From JAZDIU01 sp043804635 (GTDB lineage Bacteria > Chloroflexota > Dehalococcoidia > Dehalococcoidales > UBA2162): DNA of 62,701 nucleotides. The stretch spans positions 1-62,701 of the forward strand of contig JAZDIU010000070.1 of assembly GCA_043804635.1 (NCBI GenBank), given 5' to 3'. Every line of letters starts with the position of its first letter. The stretch's first letter is position 1. Positions 35,108 through 43,514 of the stretch are shown piece by piece. A program made the position numbers and the translations under genes. Below the pieces are notes generated by a model that saw nothing but the letters and a program-made list of their open reading frames with translations, was not told the origin of the DNA and searched no databases.

Positions 35108-36352
35108 ATGGATTTCTCATTAGAGTACACCGAAGAGCAGGAAAAGTTTGCTCAAGAAGTCCGCGAATGGCTGGACAAGAATATACCCGAAGGAATCGTC
35201 CACCCGCGAGAACCTCAAAAAGTAACTGTCGAGCAATGGCAAAAAAAGCGTGAGTTGGGTAGAAGATTAGGTGAAAAAGGATGGCTCTATCCAAGCCATC
35301 CCAATCAATACGGCGGCGGCGGTCTAGATGTCGACCGCAACCTTGTAATACGTCAGGAGTTAGGTAAAAGAGGGTTCAGCGTGCCTCCATATTATGATTC
35401 AGGCGGACTGGCGACAGCCGCTGTAATGGCCTGCGGAACCGAAGAACAAAAACAGCGCTTTTTGCCGCCGATTCTAAAAGGGCAAGCACACACCTGGCAG
35501 CTTTTCACAGAACCGGAAGCGGGCACTGACGAAGCTAATCAGCAGACTAATGCTCTGCATTCCACGCGCGAGCAAGACTACTTTGTAGTCAACGGTAGCA
35601 AGATTTTCGTAGGAGGTCTACCCACTAAACCCGACCAATTTTTGTTATTAACCCGTAGCGACCTAAAAGCTCCCCGGCATGAGAACCTGGCAATGTTCTT
35701 AGCTCCGGCAAACTCGCCGGGTGTTACTATTCAGCCTCTCGACTTGTTCCCTTCCGGGACATTCCGACAAGTACTTGGAGTTTCAGCCGACCCAGCACCT
35801 GGCATTAAGCATTCTGTGTTTTTCGACGACGTCAAAATTCATAAGTCCTACCTAATAGGCGGAGAAAAGGATGGGTGGAAAGTGGCTACGGCTGCCTTAT
35901 TACTCGAGCATGGCGAAGGCACCGAAGGCATACCCCGCAATATGGTGGCGGCAAAGTTCATTGAGCAGTGTAGAAGCAATCCGAATATAGCGAAGCGTTT
36001 AAAAGAAAATCCCCGACTACTAGACATCGTAGTAGATGTTTTTATCACTACTCAGGTAGAGCGCTTGTTTAACATGAGGAACGCCTGGCTGACCAGCAGT
36101 CACAAGCGGGCTGCATACACGGGACCGCAAATATCGGTCTATACCAAAATGTTTGGAGCCAAGCTGGCTCAGTCGATGGCTGAAGTGCTCGGCCCGTACG
36201 CACTGACGAGTGATGAACAGCGAGGATTAGAAGACAGTATTTTTGAGGTCGGCGAGCGGAGCGGAATTTGCTTAGCACCGGCGGGGACTCCGGAAGCGTT
36301 GAGGATAATCATATCCCGTGCCCTTCGCTTGGGAATCAGTGAGACTAAATAG
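35108..36352 (+). CDS. Acyl-CoA dehydrogenase (pair A, first subunit)
   Basis: 414 residues, standard FAD acyl-CoA dehydrogenase length: N-terminal helical domain, middle beta domain (QLFTEPEAGTDEA binds FAD/substrate) and C-terminal helical domain. The C-terminal signature is modified to AGTPEALRIIISR in place of the usual G-T-x-E-I-x-R-N. An insert with short Pro/Arg-rich turns precedes the last domain. It is followed 35 bp later by a second, different ACAD. Such adjacent unlike pairs often form alpha2-beta2 heterotetramers acting on bulky acyl-CoAs such as steroid or ring-derived side chains. Substrate unknown. Confidence 0.88.
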   Translation: MDFSLEYTEEQEKFAQEVREWLDKNIPEGIVHPREPQKVTVEQWQKKRELGRRLGEKGWLYPSHPNQYGGGGLDVDRNLVIRQELGKRGFSVPPYYDSGGLATAAVMACGTEEQKQRFLPPILKGQAHTWQLFTEPEAGTDEANQQTNALHSTREQDYFVVNGSKIFVGGLPTKPDQFLLLTRSDLKAPRHENLAMFLAPANSPGVTIQPLDLFPSGTFRQVLGVSADPAPGIKHSVFFDDVKIHKSYLIGGEKDGWKVATAALLLEHGEGTEGIPRNMVAAKFIEQCRSNPNIAKRLKENPRLLDIVVDVFITTQVERLFNMRNAWLTSSHKRAAYTGPQISVYTKMFGAKLAQSMAEVLGPYALTSDEQRGLEDSIFEVGERSGICLAPAGTPEALRIIISRALRLGISETK

Positions 36353-36387
36353 CCGAGTCAGTGAAATCAGAAACATCGGAGGCAGAT

Positions 36388-37527
36388 ATGAGATTAAACC
36401 TGGCACTTACTGAAACTGAGGAAATGCTAAAAACGGCAGCCCTGGATTTTATGAAAAAGGATGCGCCGAATAAAGTCGTCCAGAATTTACAGAACTCAGA
36501 TACCGGTCATACCGAAGAACTCTGGAAGAAAGCAGTGGAAATGGGCTGGTTGGGAATCATTATCCCGGAGAAATATGGCGGGACAGAGAGCTCACTAACC
36601 AGCGCCGGGGTTCTGTTTGAAGCTTTAGGAACAGGACCACTACCCGGGCCCTACTTTTCCTCCGGGATATTAGGCAGCTCGATAATCCTGGAAACCGGTA
36701 CCGAAGAACAGAAACAGAGTATTTTACCAGCCGTTGCCCAGGGGAAACAGATTCTGACGCTGGCTTTAACCGAACCGGCATATAGCTGGGAACCGGGGGC
36801 AATCCAGACGACTGCCGCCAGTAAGAACGGCAATTTTGTTCTCAACGGCGTGAAACTTTTCACCCTCGATGCTCAGGCAGCGACCCACTTGATTGTAGCC
36901 GCCCGCACGGCAAAAAGGACCGACCCGGCTAAGGGGATTTCTTTCTTCTTAGTAGATACCAAATCCAGTGGAGTGCAGATGCGCCGATTGCCCGGCTTCT
37001 TTGCGGGCCATACTTTTGAGGTCAAACTGGATTCAGTGAAAGTCCCCCGCTCAGCGATGCTGGGAGAGAAAAATGAAGGATGGGCAGGGCTAAAACGAGC
37101 TATCGATAAGGTAATTCCGGTTCTATGTGCCTACAAGGTAGGTGGATGCCAGGCTCTTGTCGATATGACGATAGAATATAGCAAGACGAGGGTGCAGTTC
37201 GGGCAAGCCATCGGTCGTTTTCAGCGTGTCCAGGATATGTTTATAGAAATGGTTAATATCCGGGATGCTGCCCGATGGACTACTTATGAAGCGCTCTGGA
37301 AACTCGATACACAGAGACCGGCCGCCGAAAGCATACACGTGGCTAAGGCTGTCGCCAGTCAGGCTTACTGGGAGTGCTGCACGCTTGCCCACAGAGTATT
37401 CAGCGGTATCAGCTATTCGAAGGAACATCCGGCAGCCTTCCATACCCGGGCATCACGCTCCCTGTATAGCTTTCTCGGTGAGCCGGCTTACCATCGACAG
37501 CAGTTGGCACAACTGATAATAAGCTAG
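36388..37527 (+). CDS. Acyl-CoA dehydrogenase (pair A, second subunit)
   Basis: Start set at ATG 36388, preceded by GGAGG; a GTG at 36361 has no site. 379 residues. Middle-domain LALTEPAYSWEPG and FFLVDTKSSGVQ are present. The C-terminus ends GEPAYHRQQLAQL instead of the G-T-N-E-I-Q-R motif, the pattern of the non-catalytic-like partner in heteromeric ACADs. It probably forms one enzyme with the product of 35108. Transcription ends at the palindrome at 37556-37619. Confidence 0.86.
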   Translation: MRLNLALTETEEMLKTAALDFMKKDAPNKVVQNLQNSDTGHTEELWKKAVEMGWLGIIIPEKYGGTESSLTSAGVLFEALGTGPLPGPYFSSGILGSSIILETGTEEQKQSILPAVAQGKQILTLALTEPAYSWEPGAIQTTAASKNGNFVLNGVKLFTLDAQAATHLIVAARTAKRTDPAKGISFFLVDTKSSGVQMRRLPGFFAGHTFEVKLDSVKVPRSAMLGEKNEGWAGLKRAIDKVIPVLCAYKVGGCQALVDMTIEYSKTRVQFGQAIGRFQRVQDMFIEMVNIRDAARWTTYEALWKLDTQRPAAESIHVAKAVASQAYWECCTLAHRVFSGISYSKEHPAAFHTRASRSLYSFLGEPAYHRQQLAQLIIS

Positions 37528-37555
37528 CTAACAGCTCACAGCGTCAGTCTAAAAC

Positions 37556-37619
37556 AACCCCGTTCGGACCCTTCCCTTCGGTAAGCTCAGGGTAAACTAA
37601 GCTGAGGGCGAACGGGGTT
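37556..37619. terminator. Long palindrome between convergent ACAD and GRE-activase genes
   Basis: Perfect 11-bp arms AACCCCGTTCG (37556-37566) and CGAACGGGGTT (37609-37619) enclose a loop containing CCTTCGGTAAGCTCAGGG, the loop sequence shared with the REP element at 25908-25931. It lies 28 bp after one stop and 21 bp before the other, and probably serves as a two-way terminator. Confidence 0.65.
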
Positions 37620-37640
37620 TATGTTACTATCAGCTAAGCC

Positions 37641-38570
37641 TTAATAGCCTACGGTGAATTTGACTCCCAGGCTTTCGCTCAAGTTTTTTAGGCGTTCAAC
37701 GTGTTCATCGGACGGCGGTTTGGCTTCCCTACATAAGTATTCTCTACCCAGGCTATCGTATTTGCCCACAGCCCATTCGTGATAGAGTAGAGCCGAGATT
37801 TTCTCGGCTTTAACTTCTAGAGCTAGCTCCACGATTTTTCTGACATTTTCGAGAGAATCGTTATAACCGGCAATTAGAGGCACCCGTAGCCATACTGTTT
37901 TCTCCGGAGGAATCCGTCGCAAGTTTTCGAGGATGAGAGAGTTATCTACTCCGGTTGCCTGCTTGTGAAGCTCGGGGTCCATATGCTTGATGTCATAGAG
38001 AACCAGGTTGGTATATTCCAGAACACTTTCGAGTGCCGGCCAATGGGCGTAACCGGATGTATCAAGGGCGGTATGAAAGCGCCTTTGCTTACAAGCCTTA
38101 AGCAAATCACGCACGAATTTCCACTGCAACAAAGGTTCACCGCCGGAAACAGTCACTCCGCCGCCAGACCGGTGGTAAAAAAGCTCGTCTTTTTCAATCT
38201 CTGCCATTACCTCATTAACTGTTAGGTACTTTCCTACCTTTTCCAGAGCACCCGAGGGACAGGCAGGGACGCAATCGAAACAGAGATTACATTTCCCTCG
38301 GTCGATTACTCTACCTTCGTTCTCACTAAGAGTAATGGCACCGACGGGACAAGCCAGAACGCACTTACCCAGTTTCGTGCATTTTTTATCGCGGGACATA
38401 AGCTCGGGATAAGGTTTTAAGGATTCAGGATTGTGGCACCACTCGCAACTCAGTGGGCAGCTCTTCATAAATACGGTGGTGCGCATGCCGGGGCCGTCCT
38501 GCACGCTGTAGCGCTGGATAAGGAAGACTAGACCGCGCCCCTCTTCCAAGGCTATCCCTATTCGCAGCAA
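37641..38570 (-). CDS. Glycyl radical enzyme activating enzyme (radical SAM)
   Basis: 309 residues from a TTG at 38570 (a second TTG at 38549 is nearly as plausible). It installs the glycyl radical using S-adenosylmethionine. The radical-SAM motif is CPLSCEWC (Cys38, 42, 45); between it and the barrel lies a ferredoxin-like insert with two four-Cys groups (residues about 63-75 and 91-106), the layout of GRE activases other than PflA. The gene overlaps the end of GRE3 by 13 bp, so GRE3 is its partner. As the only activase in the window, it might also serve the other GREs, but this is untested. Confidence 0.92.
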   Translation of the reverse strand: MLRIGIALEEGRGLVFLIQRYSVQDGPGMRTTVFMKSCPLSCEWCHNPESLKPYPELMSRDKKCTKLGKCVLACPVGAITLSENEGRVIDRGKCNLCFDCVPACPSGALEKVGKYLTVNEVMAEIEKDELFYHRSGGGVTVSGGEPLLQWKFVRDLLKACKQRRFHTALDTSGYAHWPALESVLEYTNLVLYDIKHMDPELHKQATGVDNSLILENLRRIPPEKTVWLRVPLIAGYNDSLENVRKIVELALEVKAEKISALLYHEWAVGKYDSLGREYLCREAKPPSDEHVERLKNLSESLGVKFTVGY

Positions 38571-41032
38571 CGGAGTTCGGTCCGGGCGATAATCTGGTCT
38601 TGCACCGGCTTGGTCAGGTCGACAAAGTAAGCCGCCAGACCGGCTACTCTGACTACCAAATCGCCGTACTTCTCAGGGTGTTTCTGAGCATCCAGTAACG
38701 TCTCCCGATCAACTACATTAAATTGGGTATGGTGAATACCAAGGTCGACGAACGTCCTGAGCAGAGCAATGAAGTTGATGCCATCGTTCCTCATCACCTC
38801 TTTGGGGGTAAACTTCTGGTTGAAGAGATGCGTGAAAGTGCCGGCGTGGTCGACTTTACTGACCGACTTCATCGTTGCCAGCGGTCCTTTTACATCAGTG
38901 CCGATAGCCGGGGAGACTGTGCCGTCATTAAACAGGTCAAGATCTTTGCGGCCATCGGGTGTGGCGCCGGTCATTCCGCTGTAGTCGAAGTAAGTCGAGG
39001 CACCAGTCCCATCCTCGTTATGGGACACGCCCCAGATATTCTTAAAGCTCTTCACGACTTTGCTGGTCCGGGTATAGAATTCCTTGCCGATAAGGTCGAC
39101 GTAGTCATCATCGTTGCCCCACTTCGGCGGCTCATTAAGGAACATCTGGCGCAGGTCTTCTTTTCCCTCCCAGTTTTTCTTGAGGGCATCGATAAGCTCA
39201 GCCATGGATACTTTCTTGTCCTCGAATACCAGCTTTCTCATCGCTGCCAGAGAATTAATTATAGTCACCTGCCCTACCGGCTGGATGATAGTATTGGGAT
39301 AGTATTTATATTCCCGGACATCCTGTCCACGCTCAAGACAGCCGTCTACAACGGCGGACAGGAAAGGCTGAGGCAGCCACTCATTCTCAAGCTCATCTAC
39401 GATATTATAGATAGTGAATAGTTTATGTAAAAAGAACTTAAGCTGTGCTTCATACGCCCGCATCACGTCCTCAATCGAGGTCCAGGTCAGGGGGTCGGAA
39501 GTTTTGGGCCCGACCTGCTTCTTACTGAACTTATCTACACCCTGATAGAAAGCGTATTCCAGACACTTAGGCAGGGCAACCCTGCCACCCAAAGCCCGCT
39601 GGCTCATCGCTTTGCCCGGTATAATCCATCTCATACAGCCATCTGTGGTGTAATCCCGGGCATCTTCCAAAGGTATGCCGAAGTTCATCAGGAAAGGAAT
39701 CATCATATTATCGTTGAAGAAGGAGTAGATGCCTGGCTGCTTGACTACCGATTCCAGAATCTTCTCATACAATGCTTGAGGAGTCTGCGGATGAAGCCTG
39801 ACGGCCAATGCCGGCTGGTTCATCCCCATCTCGTTTTTGGCATCCATAAAAATGTAGGTCATCTCGTTGGTGGCGTCAGTCCCGTTACGGGTCACGCCAC
39901 CAATGGTGGTGACGCGGGTAATTAATGGGCCGGCTTTCGGCTGTGAAGGCGGAATTAAGGAGCCTTCTTCGTTGAAGATGAGCACCAGATGCTCGACCAG
40001 TTCCTCAGCTTCTTCATAGGTAAGTCTGCCCTCTTCCTTGTCCTTCTTGTAGAAGGGGTAGAAAATCTGGTCGATTCTTTCACCGTTGCCCGATGTTTGA
40101 AGGTCGAGGACTCTGGCAACCAGGTTGACGAACCAGAAAGACTGCAACGCCTCGTGAAGAGTCCGCGGGGGATTTTCCGGCACCCAATCGCAGATTTGTG
40201 CCATCTCCTCTAGTTCAGCTTTCCTCTTGCCGTCTGCTTCTTTGGCAGCTTCCTGCTGACATAGCTGTGAGAACCGCTTTCCCTGACGGGTGACCGCTTC
40301 GGTAACAATTATTACCGCCTCGTAGAAGCGCTTTTTCTTCAGATAGTCTCCGGGATGCAGATAAAGGTCCGCGTCGTTGGACAATTCTTCAAGTCTAGAC
40401 TTAGCTTCCTCAATGATGCCTTTTAATCCTATCTTAAATAACTTTTCGTAGTTCGGCGTGCCGACGTGACCGCCGTGAAGCCAGACGAAGACTCCCTGGT
40501 TGGGATAGAACCAGTATTGAAGGATGTCCTTGGGCAGTAAATTACGCTCCATCCCGTGGACGGACTTGCTGCGCCAGTATTTATGAATCTGGTGCAGCTC
40601 CTGCCTGTCCTTTTCGTCCAAGAGCATCTTATACTCATCGTCGATAGCCTTGTCGAGCCAGCCACTCCACAGTTCCGGGAAGGTAATGAGGTGATTCGGT
40701 TTGCTGGCGTTATTGCCGACAATTCTTTGATGAGGGAGTATGTATAAAGTCCGGTTATCAAGATAATGAGCCAGAGCTTTAGCCCGCCGCAGGATTATGG
40801 AGTCGTCTTCGGCTTTCTTATAACCTTCGGTTATAAGCCGTGCCCGTTCGATGCAAAGTTGTATTTCAGGTCGATAAGGTAACCGCCCCTCTTCTTTTAC
40901 TCGCTCCACCTTACCTTCGGAGGCTTCGATTCTGCCCACACCGCGGCCGCTTTTACTCTGATAGACGGTATCTTTACGCATTTTCCTGGTGATGCGATTT
41001 TCGTTCAATCTCGGTTTTTCAGCAATGACCAT
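38558..41032 (-). CDS. Glycyl radical enzyme of unknown substrate (GRE3, divergent glycyl loop)
   Basis: Start moved to ATG 41032 (MVIAEKPRL), because AAGGAGG lies just upstream, inside the TTG-started longer reading. 824 residues, with an N-terminal basic leader of about 50 residues absent from GRE1 and GRE2. Active-site Cys466 (TDGCMRW) has no Glu at +2. The glycyl loop reads RVAGLAAY (Gly798): Leu-Ala replaces the Tyr-Ser found in GRE1, GRE2 and most GREs. It forms an operon with its activase and has its own near-consensus promoter at 41073-41101. It belongs to the PFL-like superfamily but to a different subgroup from GRE1/2. Substrate unknown. Confidence 0.92.
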   Translation of the reverse strand: MVIAEKPRLNENRITRKMRKDTVYQSKSGRGVGRIEASEGKVERVKEEGRLPYRPEIQLCIERARLITEGYKKAEDDSIILRRAKALAHYLDNRTLYILPHQRIVGNNASKPNHLITFPELWSGWLDKAIDDEYKMLLDEKDRQELHQIHKYWRSKSVHGMERNLLPKDILQYWFYPNQGVFVWLHGGHVGTPNYEKLFKIGLKGIIEEAKSRLEELSNDADLYLHPGDYLKKKRFYEAVIIVTEAVTRQGKRFSQLCQQEAAKEADGKRKAELEEMAQICDWVPENPPRTLHEALQSFWFVNLVARVLDLQTSGNGERIDQIFYPFYKKDKEEGRLTYEEAEELVEHLVLIFNEEGSLIPPSQPKAGPLITRVTTIGGVTRNGTDATNEMTYIFMDAKNEMGMNQPALAVRLHPQTPQALYEKILESVVKQPGIYSFFNDNMMIPFLMNFGIPLEDARDYTTDGCMRWIIPGKAMSQRALGGRVALPKCLEYAFYQGVDKFSKKQVGPKTSDPLTWTSIEDVMRAYEAQLKFFLHKLFTIYNIVDELENEWLPQPFLSAVVDGCLERGQDVREYKYYPNTIIQPVGQVTIINSLAAMRKLVFEDKKVSMAELIDALKKNWEGKEDLRQMFLNEPPKWGNDDDYVDLIGKEFYTRTSKVVKSFKNIWGVSHNEDGTGASTYFDYSGMTGATPDGRKDLDLFNDGTVSPAIGTDVKGPLATMKSVSKVDHAGTFTHLFNQKFTPKEVMRNDGINFIALLRTFVDLGIHHTQFNVVDRETLLDAQKHPEKYGDLVVRVAGLAAYFVDLTKPVQDQIIARTELRCCE

Positions 41033-41072
41033 ATCCCCCTCCTTCAACTGTCTTTTCCCAGCTTCTACTTCA

Positions 41073-41101
41073 ATATTATGGCGCTGCTATCCCATTGTCA
41101 A
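41073..41101 (-). promoter_or_regulatory. Consensus promoter for the GRE3 operon
   Basis: On the minus strand TTGACA (41101-41096), exactly 17 nt and TAATAT (41078-41073), with a leader of about 35 nt to the ATG at 41032. It directly adjoins repeat Y and is independent of the promoter in repeat X' beyond the IS. Confidence 0.7.
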
Positions 41102-41111
41102 GATAATGTCA

Positions 41112-41230
41112 AATACTACAAATACCCCACCCAACATGGATTCTGGCCTACGCCAGAATGACAGTGGGGAGAAACAAAGGCGAAATAAAGCTAAAAATAT
41201 ATTATTGAATACCTGAAAATTGAAACGAAG
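41112..41230 (-). repeat. About 119-bp dispersed repeat Y, copy 2
   Basis: Inverted copy of 26116-26231, with the same internal hairpin (ATTCTGGC/GCCAGAAT core with a short CTAC/GTAG-type loop) and matching ends. It lies between the IS element and GRE3. Confidence 0.75.
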
Positions 41231-41421
41231 CAACGTAAAACGGAGTTGAATTGAGCGTATTCGTTTCCTTATACATTTTAAGTAACTTTTTTTCGTAGAA
41301 ACGACACGCCTAAAGGGTAAAAATTTGTGCGTACTGTCTTTTGTTGAAACAATAGAAATCTTTCATTTTTTGCTTTTCCCCTCACTCCTTCGGTTTCGCT
41401 CCTTCGACCCTGCTCATAATA

Positions 41422-41429
41422 AAAATAAT
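41422..41429. repeat. Target-site duplication, left copy
   Basis: AAAATAAT immediately precedes the IS left end and is repeated exactly at 43451-43458. Eight bases is the length typical of IS6-family insertions. Confidence 0.8.
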
Positions 41430-41519
41430 CCTTTTTGCAACTTATCGTTGTAGGCATTGTAAGATAGTGCCTAAAGGAGTATACTCTTGCCAACTGAATA
41501 AGTTAGCAGGAGGGCTGTC

Positions 41520-42299
41520 GTGCAGAAGAAAACCATTTCAATTGCATCGATTGTCTATTTTTTGGTCACTCAAGGGGTCGCTGGCGTGTTAACTTATTTT
41601 GGGCAGACACGAGCTGGGCTTATTGTTTCCATTCTGTCTATAGTATTAGGGCTGATTGTTGCTGTTTGTTATCTTTTAAGAAATAAAAAGACATCGATTA
41701 CAATTACCTCTGCTAGTATAGAGCGAGACATTAACCGAAAAATCAGGAATAAAAATATTCGTGATTTTGCCTTTGTGTTTCTGATAGTAGTTGTTATCGT
41801 TGTTCCTATACAATTTTACATTTGGCGAGCCTCATCATATGGGAATCCTTATGAGGTAATATTAAATATCCCTAGCCACGAAATTAGAAACTTAGTTATC
41901 AAAGCAACTTTATTCCCATCAACAAACACTACTCAAAATGGCTTACTAGTGGAATTCGGCAGAAGATGGGATGATGTAGACCCAGTGAGAGTATCCGTAA
42001 ATGTGTCAGGCACAGTAATTGACCAAACATATGCGTGGTGGGCTAAACCAAACCTTAGTGCTTTTGATATTAATCAAGTTGTTGAATTTCGAAAGGGTAT
42101 CACGGTTGATGCTTTCCTAATTCACTCCAATGTTAGCCCTCCTATATTCACATTTTATTCCATTGGCAAGCCTTTGTCTTCGACAAATAGTCTATATTTA
42201 TGGTTTGTAAGCCCTTACCCTATGAATATTGAAGGTGCGGTCTTTCAAGGTGTGCATTTCCACCGAGAAAAAGATAAGTTAGTTTTAGATAGGAGATAA
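41520..42299 (+). CDS. IS passenger: membrane protein of unknown function
   Basis: 259 residues, GTG start after AGGAGG. Two N-terminal helices (about 8-30 and 33-55), a basic stretch (about 56-80), a third helix (about 82-105), then a soluble beta-rich domain of about 150 residues, probably outside the cell. No family recognised. It lies between the IS ends and only 3 bp before the transposase, with similar A/T-rich codon use, so it travels with the element. It does not look like a known transposition accessory protein. Confidence 0.75.
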   Translation: MQKKTISIASIVYFLVTQGVAGVLTYFGQTRAGLIVSILSIVLGLIVAVCYLLRNKKTSITITSASIERDINRKIRNKNIRDFAFVFLIVVVIVVPIQFYIWRASSYGNPYEVILNIPSHEIRNLVIKATLFPSTNTTQNGLLVEFGRRWDDVDPVRVSVNVSGTVIDQTYAWWAKPNLSAFDINQVVEFRKGITVDAFLIHSNVSPPIFTFYSIGKPLSSTNSLYLWFVSPYPMNIEGAVFQGVHFHREKDKLVLDRR

Positions 42300-42302
42300 T
42301 TA

Positions 42303-43406
42303 ATGAGCTTTATCCGAGCTAAAGAAATCCCGCCACGTTCAGGTAACTGGTATGACTATGAAGTTAAATCTGTTAACGAAAACGGGAAAATCAGGCAGAA
42401 GCATATCCGCTATATTGGCAAGCACGGCACTAGCGTGGGTGTATTAGCAGGTGGTCATTCCGCACCTATCAACGTTAAAGATACTATTGCTGTCTCACCA
42501 TCGCCCGCTAAGCCTAAGACCGCCTGTAAATTCTGTGGCGGTCAGAATACTCGTAAATACGGACTCTATAAGGGTGTCCAGAATTATTACTGCGATGATT
42601 GCCGGACAAAGTTCACAGGTACCGATGCGTTACCTCACGGACGGGTGTCACCTGCGTTTATCGCCAGTGCTCTTAACCAGTTTTACAATGGGTCATCATT
42701 CCACGATATTGAATCCGATATTGACCAGAGAACCAATGAAGGTATTTCGCACACGGCTGTTATCAAGTGGATTAACAAGTATACCGTCGATGCTATCAAA
42801 GCCACAAAGGATTTACACCCGAAAGTTGGCGACACCTGGATAGCCGATGAAACTTTTGTACGTGTAGATAAGAGTAAAACACAGGTAAAAAACCCATACT
42901 GGCACGAGCGTAAGGAAAAATGGGTAGTGTTCTGGGACATCATTGACGCCAAGACTAGATTCCTTCTAGCCTCACATCTTGCCACTACCCGTACCGCACA
43001 GGACGCTAAACAACTGTTGGACAGTGCTTATAAACGTGCTGGTAAAATGCCGAAGGTGGTTGTTACCGATAAGCTCAAGGCTTATATTGACGGCGTTAAG
43101 CAGGCGTATGGTTCACGCACTAAACATATTCAAGGAAGCCCTTTTGGGGTCAAAAATGATAGTAACCTCATAGAGCGCTTTCAAGGCTCTCTGAGAGAGC
43201 GTACAAAGGTTATGAGAGCGCAAAAGAATAAGGCTACCCTGCAAAGGTTTACCGATGGCTGGCTAGTGCATTACAACTTTTTTAGACCGCATATGAGCCT
43301 TAATAATAGACCGCCTGCTGAAGTGGCTGGGCTGAAGTATAACAAACGTACGTGGGCTGATATAGTCGGGGTAGAAAAAGAGCCGATAGCCAAGCCACTA
43401 ACCTAA
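42303..43406 (+). CDS. DDE transposase (IS6/IS240-like)
   Basis: 367 residues. An N-terminal domain of about 50 residues (a YVK-like basic module) precedes a zinc ribbon CKFCGG...CDDC (about 77-100), a helix-turn-helix region (about 115-160) and the DDE catalytic core: Asp in WIADETF, Asp in VVTDKLKAY and Glu in NLIERFQG. The core layout matches the IS240/IS6 DDE domain. It is longer than typical IS6 transposases (about 235 residues) because of the extra N-terminal part. Appears intact. Confidence 0.9.
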   Translation: MSFIRAKEIPPRSGNWYDYEVKSVNENGKIRQKHIRYIGKHGTSVGVLAGGHSAPINVKDTIAVSPSPAKPKTACKFCGGQNTRKYGLYKGVQNYYCDDCRTKFTGTDALPHGRVSPAFIASALNQFYNGSSFHDIESDIDQRTNEGISHTAVIKWINKYTVDAIKATKDLHPKVGDTWIADETFVRVDKSKTQVKNPYWHERKEKWVVFWDIIDAKTRFLLASHLATTRTAQDAKQLLDSAYKRAGKMPKVVVTDKLKAYIDGVKQAYGSRTKHIQGSPFGVKNDSNLIERFQGSLRERTKVMRAQKNKATLQRFTDGWLVHYNFFRPHMSLNNRPPAEVAGLKYNKRTWADIVGVEKEPIAKPLT

Positions 43407-43450
43407 GACGGAGGTAGTGCCTAATGGGACAACGAAAAGTTGCAAGAACC

Positions 43451-43458
43451 AAAATAAT
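43451..43458. repeat. Target-site duplication, right copy
   Basis: AAAATAAT, identical to 41422-41429. It overlaps the -10 box of the minus-strand promoter in repeat X'. Confidence 0.8.
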
Positions 43459-43498
43459 AGCACTTATGTTCTATATTGTCAAGGAAGTTTTGTCGCTT
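43452..43498 (-). repeat. 47-bp repeat X, copy 2, containing a consensus promoter
   Basis: Inverted copy of 25813-25859. On the minus strand TTGACA (43482-43477), 17 nt and TATTAT (43459-43454) point into the IS, antisense to the transposase, and before insertion pointed to GRE3. The IS target duplication covers most of the -10 box. Confidence 0.7.
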
Positions 43499-43514
43499 TG
43501 TGACCTCACCCCGA

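Larger units (their letters stand above)
41430..43450 (+). mobile_element. IS6-like insertion sequence with a passenger gene (about 2.0 kb)
   Basis: The ends match as inverted repeats: left CCTTTTTGCAACTTATCG, right (reverse complement) GGTTCTTGCAACTTTTCG, sharing TTGCAACTT-TCGTTGT with one mismatch. GGTTCT-TTGCAA ends and 8-bp duplications are IS6-family traits. Inside are a GTG-started membrane protein gene and the transposase, in one direction and nearly touching. At 2021 bp it is far longer than ordinary IS6 elements (about 0.8 kb). The exact duplication implies a fairly recent insertion. Confidence 0.85.

Noticed and set aside
38723..39421. A 232-codon open frame antisense to GRE3
   Set aside because: No ribosome site, composition typical of a shadow frame, and it lies wholly inside a well supported gene.
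41278..41493. A 71-codon minus-strand frame across the IS left end
   Set aside because: It crosses the insertion boundary, so it arose by the IS landing. No start site supports it.
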